Assembly (NCBI RefSeq): GCF_020497125.1
Contig: NC_059072.1
Span: 76,701,697 to 76,765,696 of the forward strand
Length of the DNA stretch: 64,000 nucleotides
Source: Mauremys mutica
Lineage: Eukaryota; Chordata; Testudines; Geoemydidae
Direction of reading: 5' to 3'
The notes below the pieces were generated by a model that had not been told where the DNA came from, did no database searches, and was given only the letters and a program-made list of their open reading frames with translations. Both the position numbers and the translations under genes were made by a program. Positions 12,804 through 22,991 of this stretch are shown here, piece after piece (position 1 is the first letter of the stretch; every line of letters starts with the position of its first letter).

Positions 12804-13141
12804 CAGTGTTTCCCAAACTTGGGACACAACTTCTGTAGGGAAAACCCCTGGCAGGCCGGGCTGGTTTGTTTACCTGCCATGTCCACAGGTTCAGCCGGTT
12901 GCGGCTCCCCGTGGCTGCGGTTCGCTGCTCCAGGCCAATGGGAGCTGCTGGAAGTGGCAGCCAGTACGTCCCTCGGCCCGCGCCTCTTCCAGCAGCTTCC
13001 ATTGGCCTGGAGCAGCGAACCGTGGCCAGTGGGAGCCGTGATCGGCCAAACCTGCAGACGGGGCAGGTAAACAAACTGACCTGGCCTGGCCTGCCACGGG
13101 CTTTCCCTACACAAGCGGCATCCCAAGTTTGGGAAACACTG
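12804..13141. mobile_element. Palindromic GC-rich hAT MITE (copy 1)
   Basis: Termini CAGTGTTTCCCAAACTTGGG and CCCAAGTTTGGGAAACACTG are perfect inverted repeats. Most of the 338-bp element is one long imperfect hairpin around GCCAATGGGAGCTGCTGGAAG. The flanks GAATAAAG (12796-12803) and GAGTAAGG (13142-13149) match at 6 of 8 positions, as expected of an aged 8-bp hAT duplication. It encodes no transposase; the long frames on both strands (for example 12743-13126 minus) are products of the GC-rich palindrome. Related copies lie at 39880, 41959, 48601 and 62735. Confidence 0.9.
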
Positions 13142-13149
13142 GAGTAAGG

Positions 13150-14165
13150 TAAAGCCATTGTTGCTTGGAATAATATGTATTTAGCATTAAGCCTACTCCA
13201 AGTGGTTAAAAACACTGAAGTTACAGATGCTGTCTGCTTTTTATTTGATATGGCTGATAAAAAAAGCTAATGTATTAGGATGTGTAATGAAGCACATGGC
13301 AGATAGACATGTTTGAGACAAACACAGAAATGTTTAGAAAAATCAAATATCAGCACAGAAATACACCATTTATTAACCAGGAGGATTCATTCTCTGTTCA
13401 CAGCTACAATCACTGTGAGTGAGAGAAATGGTGGCCTCAAAGAAAACTAACATATCATGTCTCAAACACACGGAATGGGAGAAAAATGGAAAAGTATGAA
13501 ATCTCAAATTACTTTGAATCCTTTCAAAAAAGTTCTAAGTGAGAGAAAATTTGTTTTAAAAATAAATTATTTTATTTTATATGATAATTTACTTCAAAAG
13601 CATGAAAAAATATTCACTGGATAATTAGTTTACAGTTGGAAACATGAAAAGAGAAATCAGCCAGATTTCAACCAGTGAAAAGCTCTAGAGTTTCATTCTG
13701 AAGTCTGATCTCTTTGACCTTGCATGTCTCACTTGAGGGTCCTACTACATTTGAAATCCTAACACACACTCATGAGACAGCCCTCTCTTCAGGCCAAATT
13801 CTGCCTCCAGATACTGAGTGCTCAACAAACTGACTCAAAGCCATGCATATTTACTCAAGAGCAGAAGTCTGCTTTTCAGTTGTGCTTTCTTGTAGAAACC
13901 ATTTATCCTTCCTCTTCCTCTCCACTCCCACCCCAAAATCAGGAATTTTCCTATGTTTTTGGACTGCTTCCTCTACTCAAACTCAGTCACATTTTCTCCA
14001 GCCAGGCCCTCCTTTTGTGATTATTAGCCCCAGATAGTGAAAGAATTCTGTGTTGTCTTTCGGGACAGTTGGACAGAGAAATTGTTGCATTATCATGATT
14101 TTATCCTGCACCCAGTGAAAACTATGGCAAGTCCTTTAATATCCATTGGAATAAGAGACTGGTAA
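13150..14165. other. Unassigned stretch
   Basis: No gene or transposon end recognised. Confidence 0.45.
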
Positions 14166-14275
14166 ATTTTCAAAAGTGCCTCAGTAACTTAGCCCCATTT
14201 TCACAAGTGACTTAGGCACTTAGGAAACTAAGTCTCACTGAAAATCAGTGGGCATTTGACCATCCAGTGCCTAAG
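14166..14275. mobile_element. Left half of a MITE split by the Harbinger/hAT stack
   Basis: The motif TTTTCAAAAGTGCCT followed by GTGACTTAGGCACTTAGGA is the left arm of a palindromic MITE. The complementary right arm (GGCACTTAGGCACTTTTGAAAATG) appears only after the stack, at about 18970-19035. The two halves are 4.7 kb apart, which implies that the stack inserted into the MITE. Confidence 0.55.
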
Positions 14276-14809
14276 TCTATGCCTGCACCACAGACTTTGG
14301 TCAGCAGAAGTTATGTCAATGTATAGCCACCTAAATTTGTATATCGCTCAGATGTGTACATGTATGGCTGCTTGTGTTGGTGCTATGCATGCTCAACAGG
14401 AGTTCTTGGGTTGATGCAAAGTTTGGTGCACCCAGGAGTAGGTATTCCAATGTGAGATGCATCACTGTCCAGCACACTGCCTTTTGAATTTTTTTTGCAA
14501 TATGTAGTGAGATAGAAATGACTCACCCGGTGATCTGTGGGAGCTAGCGGTCAAATTCCCAGCATGCAACTTTGTCCATCACATAATATTTGTGCTTTTC
14601 TTAAATAAATCCCACAAACCTGTATAACACACATTGGTGTCTGCTTTCTCTGACAGAAGCATGCAGTATTCTCATGAATGTTGACAATACAGGTAGCATG
14701 ATTTTCCTATATTTGCACACCCAATACTGCAACAATGGGGAACACAAAGGAAAATAATTTATGCTTGTTGGTGGCATTCACAGAGCTGCTGCAGAAGGTA
14801 GAGCACCAC

Positions 14810-15450
14810 CTCTTGGCTCGAGAAACAAGCACTCACTAGTGGAATCTCATTGTAATGCAGGTTTGAGGCAATGAACAGTGGCTGCAGAACTTTTGGATGT
14901 GAAAGGCCACATTTCTGGATCTGTGTGCCAAGCTTGCCCCAGCACAGGGGCACCAGAATGAGAGCTGCACTGATAGCGAAGAAGTGAGTGGAGATCACAT
15001 TCTGGAAACTTGCAATGTTGGGCTGCTACTGAGTCTTTAGAAAATCCTCAGTGGGGAGACATTAATAGTCTTCTACTATGCAGGACTGTGACTCTCAGAA
15101 CTGTGTTGGACATAATGAATTAATTTGCAGCAATGGGACTCCTGAACTGCGATGGGATGATAAACAACGTGCATATTCCTATTTTGGCACAATCACATCT
15201 TTCCCCAGAGTACATCAACAGAAAGGGTTATTTTTCTATTGCTAAGCAACTGTTGGTGGGTCACCAGACGTGCTTCATTGACATCAATGTGGGCTGGTCA
15301 GCCAAGGTACATCCCACGTGAAACTTTAAGAATGCAAGATTGTTCAGAAAACTGCAAGCAGGCACATTCTTTCTAAAATGTCAGATGACCATTGGCAATA
15401 TTGAAATGCCAATAGTGGTTCTGTAGGACCAAGCCTCATTGTCAAGTCAT
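14810..15450 (+). pseudogene. PIF/Harbinger DDE transposase remnant
   Basis: In intact elements this nuclease-type transposase cuts at Harbinger termini. Translation in shifting plus frames gives, in family order, a segment reading EQWLQNFWM..ATFLDLCAKLAP and then the open stretch 15133-15321, which contains NVHIPIL, EYINRKGYFS and FIDINVGWSAKVH. The last resembles the Harbinger block around the second catalytic Asp (TDINVGWPGSVHDA-like). After a stop near 15320 the readable text continues as LFRKLQAGTF and MTIGNIEMPIVVL. Several stops and frameshifts break it, and the C-terminal catalytic region could not be followed. Its partner is the minus-strand MYB-like frame at 16063-16296. Confidence 0.75.
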
Positions 15451-16062
15451 GTGGTAAAGTGTTCTAATGCAGAGCAAGAAATAAGGCAGCCAGTCCTAGA
15501 AACTTTTGGAAGAGGATTTGAGAGTATAACCATGAAGATTTTCATTGAGATATTTCAGAAGGTTAAAAGGGACATCCCTATGTACATAAACAAAGTCCTT
15601 CTCCTGCTCCCCCTGCTCACCTAACCCAACAGGGAAATGAAAAGCAGATTCCAACTCTACCTCTGTTTGTACCTCTACCTATTCTTGTACAAGTAAAACA
15701 ATGAAAAATTGATACGGGTGTCTTATCAACTTGAGGATGGGGCTGGAACCATCTTTAAATTTATGTAATGTAAGGAAAAATGGAAGCAGACACTTATCTA
15801 AGATCCCTTCCCCTTCATCAGGCTCATCTATGCATGCTTGGCAGGACTAACTAGACTGGGATGGAATCTTGAACAGGTCCTGGTTCACAGCATGGCTGGT
15901 GCCCTGCCACCACATCTCCCCCCCCTGCTGTTCATGGCAGGGGTCTCTGTCTCAGGCTCCTTGGAGGTATCCATGGTGGTCTGCAAGGTGCTGATAGAAT
16001 CTCTGCCAAGTCAGGCACACATCTTATTGTAAAAGGGGCAGGTCTGCCACTCAGTAGCAGAT

Positions 16063-16296
16063 CTATAGTTGGATTCCCTGGCCTTCTGGTATGTCTGGCA
16101 AAGTTTCTTCACTTTCACTCACAACTGCTACTGTTCTCTTGTACCCTTTTGCCTGCACCCCGCATACAATCTGTTCATATACATCCACAGCCTCTTCTCC
16201 CCACTGGCCCAGGGGATCTAATAGCTCCTGTGAACTCCAGGCAGAAGCACATCTAGTGTGTGGAGCCAGCCTGGGCAGTTGGTCAGTTGCACACAA
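16063..16296 (-). pseudogene. Harbinger MYB/SANT-like accessory protein remnant
   Basis: A 77-codon minus frame contains WSSQELLDPLGQWGEEAV, which matches the start of the MYB/SANT-like (trihelix) domain that Harbinger elements use to recruit transposase to DNA and import it into the nucleus. Next come a region resembling the second helix (YEQIV.GVQAKGYKR) and a decayed tail. The usual CRVKVKELR block that should follow is not preserved in frame. Divergent orientation relative to the transposase is normal for this superfamily. There is no sign of host exaptation: the frame is short, lacks a credible promoter or splice sites, and is disrupted. Confidence 0.7.
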
Positions 16297-16595
16297 CTAG
16301 AGTGAGCTCCTAGGTGTGCTTACCAAGATGGGCAATCAAGAAAAGGCAGTTCAAAAATGCACAGGGGCACCAGATTTTACAGCTCTGTCCAGAGTGGTCA
16401 CTGTCCCAAGGAATGGAAAATTCTAGAACAGGAGTTAGGGTTGACACAGGTCACGCAGTGTCTACACTCGCACTGCATTGACCTCAGTAGGACAACCATA
16501 GATTGATGTCATTAGGGAGGATGGTTTTACTGTGCTGCTGTAAGGGGACTTACCTCAGCCAGAGACAAATTTGAGTACAGACTCGGGCTGTCAAG

Positions 16596-16860
16596 CAGGG
16601 GCGGCTCCAGGCCCCAGCACGCCAAGCGCATGCTTGGGGCGGCATGCCGCAGGGGGCGCTTTGCCGGCGCCGGGAGGGCGGCAGGCAGGCTGCCTTTGGC
16701 TCAGCTTGCCTGAGGAGGGTCTGCTGGTCCCGCGGCTTCGGTGGACCTCCCACAGGCGTGCCTGCGGAGGGTCCACTGGTCCCGCGGCTTCGGAGAACCT
16801 CCCGCTGGACACAGCCTACCTGCCGTGCTTCGGGCAGCAAAATCCCTAGAGCCGCCCCTG
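16596..16860. mobile_element. GC-rich MITE inside the hAT left terminus
   Basis: Begins CAGGGGCGGCTCCAGG and ends TAGAGCCGCCCCTG, hAT-like inverted termini, with a perfect 8-bp duplication CTGTCAAG (16588-16595 and 16861-16868). It is 265 bp long. Long frames across it on both strands are a by-product of high G+C. The duplicated bases belong to the terminal repeat of the surrounding hAT, which proves the insertion order. Confidence 0.9.
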
Positions 16861-17276
16861 CTGTCAAGTGATTAAAAAATTAATTGCAATTAATTATGCT
16901 TTCAAACAATAATAGAATACGATTTATTTAAATATATTTGGATGTTTTCTACATTTCAAATATATTTACTTCAATTAAAACACAGAATCTGAAGTATACA
17001 GTGCTCACTTTATATTTATTTTTTAGTACAAACACTTGCACTGTAAAAAACAAAAGAAATAATATTTTTCAATTCACCTAATGCAAGTACTGTAGTGCAA
17101 TCTCTTTATTATGAAAGTTAAACTTACAAACGTAGAATTATGTACTAAAAATAACTGCATTCAAAAATAAAACAATGTAAAACTTTTGTCTACAAGTCCA
17201 CTCAGTCCTACTTCTTGTTTAGCCAATCGCTCAGACAAACAAATGTGTTTACATTTGCAGAAGATAATGCTGCTCA

Positions 17277-17400
17277 CTTCTTATTTACAATGTTACCTGA
17301 AAGTGAGAACAGGCATTTGGATGGCACTGTTATAGCTGGCATCATGAGATATTTACATGACTGATGCACTAAAGATTCATATGTCCCTTGATGCTTCAAC
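17277..17400 (-). pseudogene. hAT transposase C-terminal dimerisation domain, left arm copy
   Basis: On minus the frame reads ESLVHQSCKYLMMPAITV, then CLFSLSGNIVNKK and a stop at 17274-17276. This is the hATC dimerisation signature (family pattern P.TSVPSERLFS.AG.I...R..L). The conserved Leu-Phe-Ser is kept; the family's Arg is Cys here. The sequence that should continue beyond the stop (VCLSDWLNKK-like) is still readable down to about 17215. In intact transposases this domain mediates dimer or multimer assembly. This copy is dead. Confidence 0.75.
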
Positions 17401-17414
17401 CACCATTCCAGAGG

Positions 17415-17841
17415 CAGGGCCACCCAGAGGGGGGGGGGCAAGTGGGGCAATTTGCCCCAGGCCCCGGGCACTGCAGGGGCCCCCACGAGAGTTTTCCAGG
17501 GCCCCTGGAGCAGGGTCCTTCACCCACTCCGGGGGCCCCGGAGCTTCTTCCGCTCCAGGTCTTTGGCGGTAATTCGGCAGTGAGGGGTCGTTCTACTCCA
17601 GGACCCGCCACCGAAGTGCCTCGAAGACCCGCGGCAGGGGGTCCTTCTGCCCCAGGACCCGCCACCGAAGAGCTGGGTCTTCGGCAGTAAATTGGCGGCA
17701 GGAACCCCCACCGCGGGTCTTCGGGGCACTTTGGCAGTGGGTCCCAGAGAGGAAGGACCCCCTGCTGCCAAATTACCGCCGAAGCGGGGGCCCTCCCGCC
17801 TCTGCGGACCCCAGGCCCCCTGAATCCTCTGGGCGGCCCCG
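17415..17841. mobile_element. Very GC-rich MITE carrying CTTCGGCGG repeats
   Basis: Begins CAGGGCCACCCAGAGG and ends CCTCTGGGCGGCCCCG, inverted termini, with a perfect 8-bp duplication TCCAGAGG (17407-17414 and 17842-17849). The 427-bp interior is built of direct and inverted copies of a short unit containing GGTCTTCGGCGGTAATT. The same family occurs at 48800-49337. Frames of 100-174 codons across it are compositional artefacts. Confidence 0.9.
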
Positions 17842-17849
17842 TCCAGAGG

Positions 17850-18300
17850 ACTTGTGTCCATACTGACAGGTTCTGCTCGATAACAATCCAAAGAAGTGTG
17901 GACTGATGCATGTTCATTTTCTTTTATCTGAGTCAAATGCCACAAGCAGAAGGTTGATTTTCTTTTTTGGTGGTTTGGGTTCTGTAGTTTCCGCATCAGA
18001 GTGTTGCTCTTTTCAGACTTCTGAAAGCATGCTCCTTGCCTCATCCCTCTCAGATTTTGGATGGCACTTCAGATTCTTAAACCGTTGAGTCAAGTGCTGT
18101 AGCTATCTTTAGAAATTTCACATTGGTATTTTCTTTGCATTTTGTCAAATTTGCAGTGAAAGTTTTCTTAAAATGAACAACATGTGCTGGGTCATCATCC
18201 GAGACTCCTATAACATGAAATATATGGCAGAATTTGGATAAAACAGAGCAGGAGACATACAATTCTCCCCCAAGGAGTTCAGTCACAAATTTAATTAATG
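17850..18300 (-). pseudogene. Possible internal hAT transposase fragment
   Basis: Two minus frames, one ending near 17850 and one at 18077-18286, lie upstream (on minus) of the left-arm hATC domain in the order expected of a transposase. The second contains DDDPAHVVHFKKTFTANL. I cannot place catalytic residues, so the assignment rests on position inside the hAT and continuity with the left-arm domain. The GC-rich MITE at 17415 separates it from that domain. Confidence 0.45.
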
Positions 18301-18362
18301 CATTATTTTTTTAACAACCATTATCAGCATGGAAGCATGTCCTCTGGAACAATGGCCAAAGC

Positions 18363-18545
18363 ATGAAGAAACATGAATCTTTAGTGCATCTGGCAGGTAA
18401 ATATCTTGCAACGCCAGCTATAACAGTGCTATGCAAACGCCTGTTTTCATTTTCAGGTGACGTTGTAAATAAGAAGAGGGCAGCATTAACTCCTGTAAAT
18501 GTAAACAAACTTGTTTGTCTGAGCGATTGGCTGAACAAGAAGTAG
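18363..18545 (+). pseudogene. hAT transposase C-terminal domain, right arm copy
   Basis: A 60-codon plus frame reads KYLATPAITVLCKRLFSFSG, then DVVNKKRAALTPVNVNKLVCLSDWLNKK-like text before the stop. It is a well-preserved hATC dimerisation domain: RLFS, the following Gly, the KKR..L segment and the terminal SDWL block are all present. It is the inverted duplicate of the left-arm copy and is better preserved. No N-terminal BED finger or catalytic core precedes it on plus, so it could not act alone as a transposase. Confidence 0.8.
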
Positions 18546-18969
18546 CACTGAATGGACATGTAGGCTCTAAAGTTTTACATTGTTTTGTTTTTGAGAGCAG
18601 ATATGTAACAGGAAAAGAAAACTGCCTTTGTAAATTGTACTTTCGTGATAAAGAGATTGCACTACAGGACTTGTATGAAGTGAATTGAAAAATACCATTC
18701 CTTTTGTTTATCATTTTTACAGTTCAAATATTTGTAATAAAAATAATATAAAGTGAGCAGTGTATGCTTTGTATTCTGTGTTGTAATTGAAATAGATATA
18801 TTTGAAAATGGAGAAAAACATCCAAAATATTTAATAAATTTAAATTGGTATTCTATTGTTTAACAGTGCAATTAATTGCAATTAATTTTTTAAATCACGA
18901 TAATTTTTGATGAGTTAATGGCATGAGTTCATTGTGATTAATTGACAACCTTAGTATAGATATTGACAA

Positions 18970-19035
18970 AGAGGTTGATGCGAAGTGACTTAAATCACTT
19001 TTGAAAATGGCACTTAGGCACTTTTGAAAATGTTA
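18970..19035. mobile_element. Right half of the split MITE
   Basis: Contains CACTTTTGAAAATGGCACTTAGGCACTTTTGAAAATG, in two steps complementary to the left half at 14166-14275. It lies immediately beyond the hAT right flank and closes the nested stack. Confidence 0.5.
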
Positions 19036-19328
19036 TCTCTGGCCTAGTATAATCCTTAGGGTTGAAAGGAATTTATAAGTGAATTTATTGGCCATTCCTT
19101 TACATTGCTACAGCATTGATTTAATTACTCTTAAATTATCCTTAAGTGTTTTTGGTACATGTTTATTGTACAGTGACCACACCTCTTCAACCACTTGTTT
19201 GAGATTCCTTGGGGCATTCTCTGTAAACAGGGATAAGTCTCAAAATGGGTATGAATTGCTAGCATACAGTGAGTCCTAGTCTATATACTTCATAAATAAC
19301 ATTGCTCATTTTTCTGTTACTGCATGGC

Positions 19329-19532
19329 AAGCCAGGGTGTGCATCTACAGTGCACAAGCTTGTTCCACAGTAATGTCCTGTGTGCACACTGCTGCTGAGC
19401 AGTGAAAGTCCTGAAGTGCATCTTAGCCTGCTGCGCTTTGAACTAATAGTACACTAACTCCATGCCACTTTCATTGCACATGGGACCTTGCTGCACAGCA
19501 AGTCGCTGCACTATATATTGATACCCTGGCTT
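19329..19532. mobile_element. Small MITE, Harbinger-like
   Basis: Left end AAGCCAGGGTGTGCATCTAC and right end ATACCCTGGCTTA are inverted repeats of about 10 bp. The internal CTACAGTGCACAAGCTTG style resembles Harbinger-derived MITEs. It is 204 bp with no coding content, and the target duplication was not resolved. Confidence 0.5.
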
Positions 19533-21339
19533 ACTTCACAGTAAGTCACCCCGTAGGCATTTCCTGAGACTTTCAAAGGCAAAAGACGCACAACATGCAA
19601 TATTGCTGTCATGTAAACCACATTCGTTGGATAGATTGGATAGAGGTTTTTAAACCTCCGACACCTTATTTAAATGGAACAGCAGTATTACCCTTTTTTT
19701 AAAGTCTTATAAATTAATTAAAAGCCCCCAAGTACTTTTATTAAAATCTGGCTATAAACTGTATAACTGTTATAAAAATACTAAGAAGACATAGCATCAG
19801 CTTTCTTAAGTATTTTTTACAGTTCAATTTTTCAACATAATGGACAATAATCAGGCCTGGCATAAGTAGATGTAACTTCAATTGACTTTAACGGAGATAC
19901 GCAGGTTAAGAACCAGTAATTACTTTGGCATAATATCTTTGGGAACTGGTAGTTTAGCAGTTAGTCTATAGGCTCATTATCTTAAAAGCAAAATGTATTT
20001 GACCTCAAATATTTGCAAATGTTAATTCTGTAGGAGAATTCTAAAAACTACAAACCATTTTCAAGTAAAATTCAGTACTGTTTCTGTTCAAATATCATCC
20101 CTCAAGCATACAGAACTAATTCTTCTTCTACTTTGTTCACCTCCTTAGGGTTACATAAATTCACAGCAATACATTAAATGTTTATCTATAACTCACACAT
20201 TGCAAGGGGGGCGGGCGTAAAAGCATCCTGCCAGCTGTCATAGTACTCTTCATTAAACAGGTATTTTTCTAGATTCAGATTTGCTTCTGTTTATTCTCCA
20301 TTGTATTCTTACTGTTATGCTTGATACAGCTCCCACAATGCTCCCAATCCCACTCCCACTCCACTACCCAAGCTTGGCCAAAGGTTAATCACACAAAAAA
20401 TCCTGCTGCTATACATATTGCAGCTCATAATCTCTTAGCAGTTTTGGTTTCCTAGAACATTTTTTTTCAACTTATTAATCAAAACAACCCAACTGCACTT
20501 TCCAAATAATCTTACAAAAGATGAACAAATTTTTAATAAGGAATTTTTACATTGCACAAGTGGGTTACTAACAAAGGCAAAGCAAAGATACAACTGAATT
20601 TTGGATTCAGTAGATAAAGTTTTGTCTTTATCTGCTTGAATATATCAAACCTTAGCAAGAATACCTATAGGTATGCTTTTCCTTTATATGGGTCAGACAA
20701 AAAAGAGCAGAAACTTATATGAAAATATTATTTAAATTGGCTATTACGTCTGAGCAAAATGATTCCCTATGCCTCAAAATTGTTTTCATGTACATAATAG
20801 GGAACATGACTCATGCATTTCCCCCAAGGAGAGGAGGAGATATTAATCCATCAGAAATCTTCATCTGCCAGAGGTGAAATTTGTGAACTTGTGTCTGTGT
20901 GAATTCATACATTTTGAATGTGACTTTGTGCAAATAGAACACATTAAGTATAGTCTCATCTCTTCTTCAAAGAAAATGGTGACAGTCTTACAATGTCATT
21001 CTTTTCTGTACCACAAAAATATCTGCTAAAGTAACTCACAGGTAGAGCTAGGTAGACAATGGTTTTCTCATCTCAAGAATATTTTTAAGATTTCACAAAT
21101 ATTTGTCTTTTTCCCCTGTGATGAAACACAGGCATATTTTACAAAAAATGAGAGAGACCCTAGAATGACCTCACTGCACAGTAAGCGGTGAGGGCTGTTT
21201 TCTGGCTTGTTGGAAAAGGCGTTTGCCCCTGTAAGGGTTAGAGAGCCACCCTTACAGGTGGAGCTGCTGCAGCTGCAGAGCAGGTTAGCATGGGAAAACT
21301 GATCCACCCCCCTAGAAAGAGAGGGGGAACTATATAAAT
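19533..21339. other. Unassigned stretch
   Basis: No gene recognised. The last 150 bases may be the 5' flank of the retroelement that follows: ACTATATAAATCC near 21330 is TATA-like. No boundary is visible. Confidence 0.4.
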
Positions 21340-21354
21340 CCATGCTGATGCAGG

Positions 21355-21760
21355 AAAAGACCTCTTTTGCCTGGACCAGGTTCTGAAAGGCCTGTCACCA
21401 ATACCACCCATTAAAAAGGAACATGTGCTGCAGTACATGGTGTCATTAGGAACCTGATGACTGGTGTCCTCAACCATCTCCACTTGCCTATCAGCCCTTT
21501 CATTTGTCAGTAGGCTGAATGGTTACCCAGATCGTTGGAGCGGTGTTTTATTTAGAAGATTTCCAGCAAGGTGGTCTCAAAACACCAGCCCGTGGGAGGA
21601 TACATGTCATCCCATGACTGTTAATACACTTAGGGATCTGGTGCAGATCCTGGAACCCATATGTTGTTGTAGATAGTAGGTGGCCTGGTTCAGCGTGGCA
21701 TTCTGGTAGCTTTTTTTTTTGGGGAACTTTTAGAATCAACAAGCCAGTACATGGGTCCTG
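21355..21760 (+). pseudogene. Tyrosine recombinase (integrase) remnant
   Basis: The plus frames give PIKKEHVLQYMV and, in the open stretch 21464-21676, LSALSFVSRLNGYPDRWSGV, then PMTVNTLRDLVQILEPICCC. This resembles the SAM-like core-binding domain of YR retroelements (ISALAF..KL.G..DP) and the start of the catalytic domain. A frameshifted WFSVAFW..FFG segment follows near 21690, where the family has LF.AAFLLAFFG. The catalytic Arg-His-Arg-Tyr set cannot be located because the rest is decayed. Confidence 0.6.
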
Positions 21761-21989
21761 TAAAGATTCTTATGGAAGAAGAATCTGACAAGGTTGGGGC
21801 TCCCAGCACATGAATTTGGTTCCAACTCATTCAGGATTGGGGTGAAAACAGCAGTGGCCCAACTGGGTATGGGGGCAAGGCAATTCAGGCAACTGGGCAT
21901 TGGCATTCTGAAGCATGCATAGTGTACATGAGACCCCTGGGTGGGAAAATCAGTGTTACTTTTCCTTTGGGTTTTTATCCAGACACTGT

Positions 21990-22575
21990 CAGACAGGCGA
22001 GGCAGATGGTGGTATGGATCTGCGGGCACAGTATTGTTTACTGGGTGAATAGGTGGGCTTTCGCATTGTCTGAAGGTTCTCAGCTGGGCCTCAGTGGAGA
22101 AGCATCAGTGGAGAAGCAGTCCTGAGCTGGCATGGGAGGAGGGATATGTGATGGGACAAGTTGATGTCTCTTCTACACACCGTGAGGGCCTGTGAGTGCG
22201 CACCAGATAGAATTGTGTTTCGCTTGGGGAAAAATTATTTGGGATTGAGTAAAGGGGTAGACAATGATTAGAGCTAAGCAGGACCTGGGACAAATGCTAA
22301 AACTTTTCCCAGGATAAAAAAATTGTATGATTGGACATGCTGCAAAACAGGGTGTGGCAGGGAGCAGTGAAGCCCCACCAGGTTGACAACATGAGTAGAT
22401 ATGTGAATAGGCAGGTGGACAAATTCATGGATGTCATAGTGGGGTCAGTAATTTCACATCCAGACTTAGCATATACAGCACCAGAATTATTCAGGGAGGA
22501 TGGAGTCCACTGTCAGACTTGGGAGCTGACGTGTTTTTGACCAATACTACAGGGGACATTAGGAGATGTCTGTGG
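21990..22575 (+). pseudogene. SGNH/GDSL-type hydrolase remnant
   Basis: One plus frame contains VVWICGHSIVYWVNRWA, where GHS takes the place of the GDS nucleophile block. Next comes a LGENYLG-like segment at about 22225 where the family has GxND. The frame at 22331-22540 holds VNRQVDKFMDVIVG and PELFREDGVH, the DxxH block with the catalytic Asp-His. After a frameshift, LGADVFLTNT continues the usual C-terminus. In related YR elements this domain follows the recombinase; its role is unknown. The Asn-Asp of block III is damaged and stops are present. Confidence 0.65.
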
Positions 22576-22991
22576 ACCTGGCTAGGTATATGGGGAGACA
22601 GCCAAGCTCATTACTGGTGCCTCCTTGTAGCAAATGTCCAGTGTAGGTACTTGGTAGCAAAGGGATACAGTGATAAGATAAATGAATTGGTCAAGGATTT
22701 AAAGGACTTATTCTCTAAAGGAGTGGAACAGAGAGGGCTCATGGCTCCTATGACAGGTATGGCAGGAAGCCAACCCCCATTCCTTTATAGCCCCTGTTCA
22801 TCCCTCATTCAAGAGTCTGGGCATGGTAATGTCCCAGCAGCAGGATGGATAAGGGGGAGGGGTGATGGAAGCCCCCTGATATATATATTGAAATGAGTAT
22901 GGAATTACCCGAACTGTGCACTTTTATCTGCCAGGTACCCCCAGGCATTTAAGAATAAAGTTGTGGTCTAATTAAACCACCATAGCTTTAC

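Larger units (their letters stand above)
14276..16583. mobile_element. Decayed PIF/Harbinger transposon
   Basis: This region carries remnants of both genes typical of Harbinger elements: a DDE transposase read on plus (about 14810-15450) and a MYB/SANT-like DNA-binding protein read on minus (16063-16296). The left end, near TCTATGCCTGCACCACAGAC, resembles TCTATGTCTACAC-type Harbinger termini. The right end is probably displaced by the hAT insertion that begins at 16584, with a few terminal bases beyond 18951. Exact boundaries and the 3-bp target duplication could not be fixed. Both genes have frameshifts and stops, so the element is dead. Confidence 0.7.
16584..18951 (-). mobile_element. Foldback hAT element with duplicated inverted transposase 3' end
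   Basis: The termini read GGGCTGTCAA (left) and TTGACAACC (right), with flanks AGTACAGA (16574-16581) and AGTATAGA (18952-18959 region) matching at 7 of 8, fitting an old hAT duplication. The left arm (about 16869-17400) and right arm (about 18350-18940) are long inverted repeats of each other. Each contains the AATTAATTGCAATTAAT terminal block and the end of a hAT transposase gene. The middle (about 17850-18300) holds more transposase-like sequence on minus. The element is therefore a rearranged derivative of a minus-strand gene with its 3' end copied in inverse at the other side. Two younger MITEs interrupt it. Confidence 0.7.
21340..22965 (+). mobile_element. Decayed tyrosine-recombinase retroelement (Ngaro/DIRS order)
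   Basis: The plus strand carries, in order, remnants of a tyrosine recombinase (about 21355-21760) and an SGNH hydrolase (about 21990-22575). An AATAAAGTTGTGG tail follows at about 22953, typical of the 3' end of such elements in reptiles and amphibians. Combining a YR integrase with an SGNH hydrolase is characteristic of Ngaro-like elements. No reverse transcriptase was recognised upstream, so the copy is either 5' truncated or a non-autonomous derivative. Multiple stops and frameshifts make it inactive. Confidence 0.65.

Noticed and set aside
12712..13215. Frames of 93-167 codons on both strands as possible proteins
   Set aside because: They lie in a GC-rich palindromic hAT MITE; both strands stay open because the sequence is nearly self-complementary and stop-poor. 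The same peptide-like text recurs at every MITE copy.
17388..18044. Frames of 100-174 codons as a proline/glycine-rich protein
   Set aside because: Most of the length is the GC-rich MITE at 17415-17841 with its exact 8-bp duplication; the residue bias follows the CTTCGGCGG repeats.
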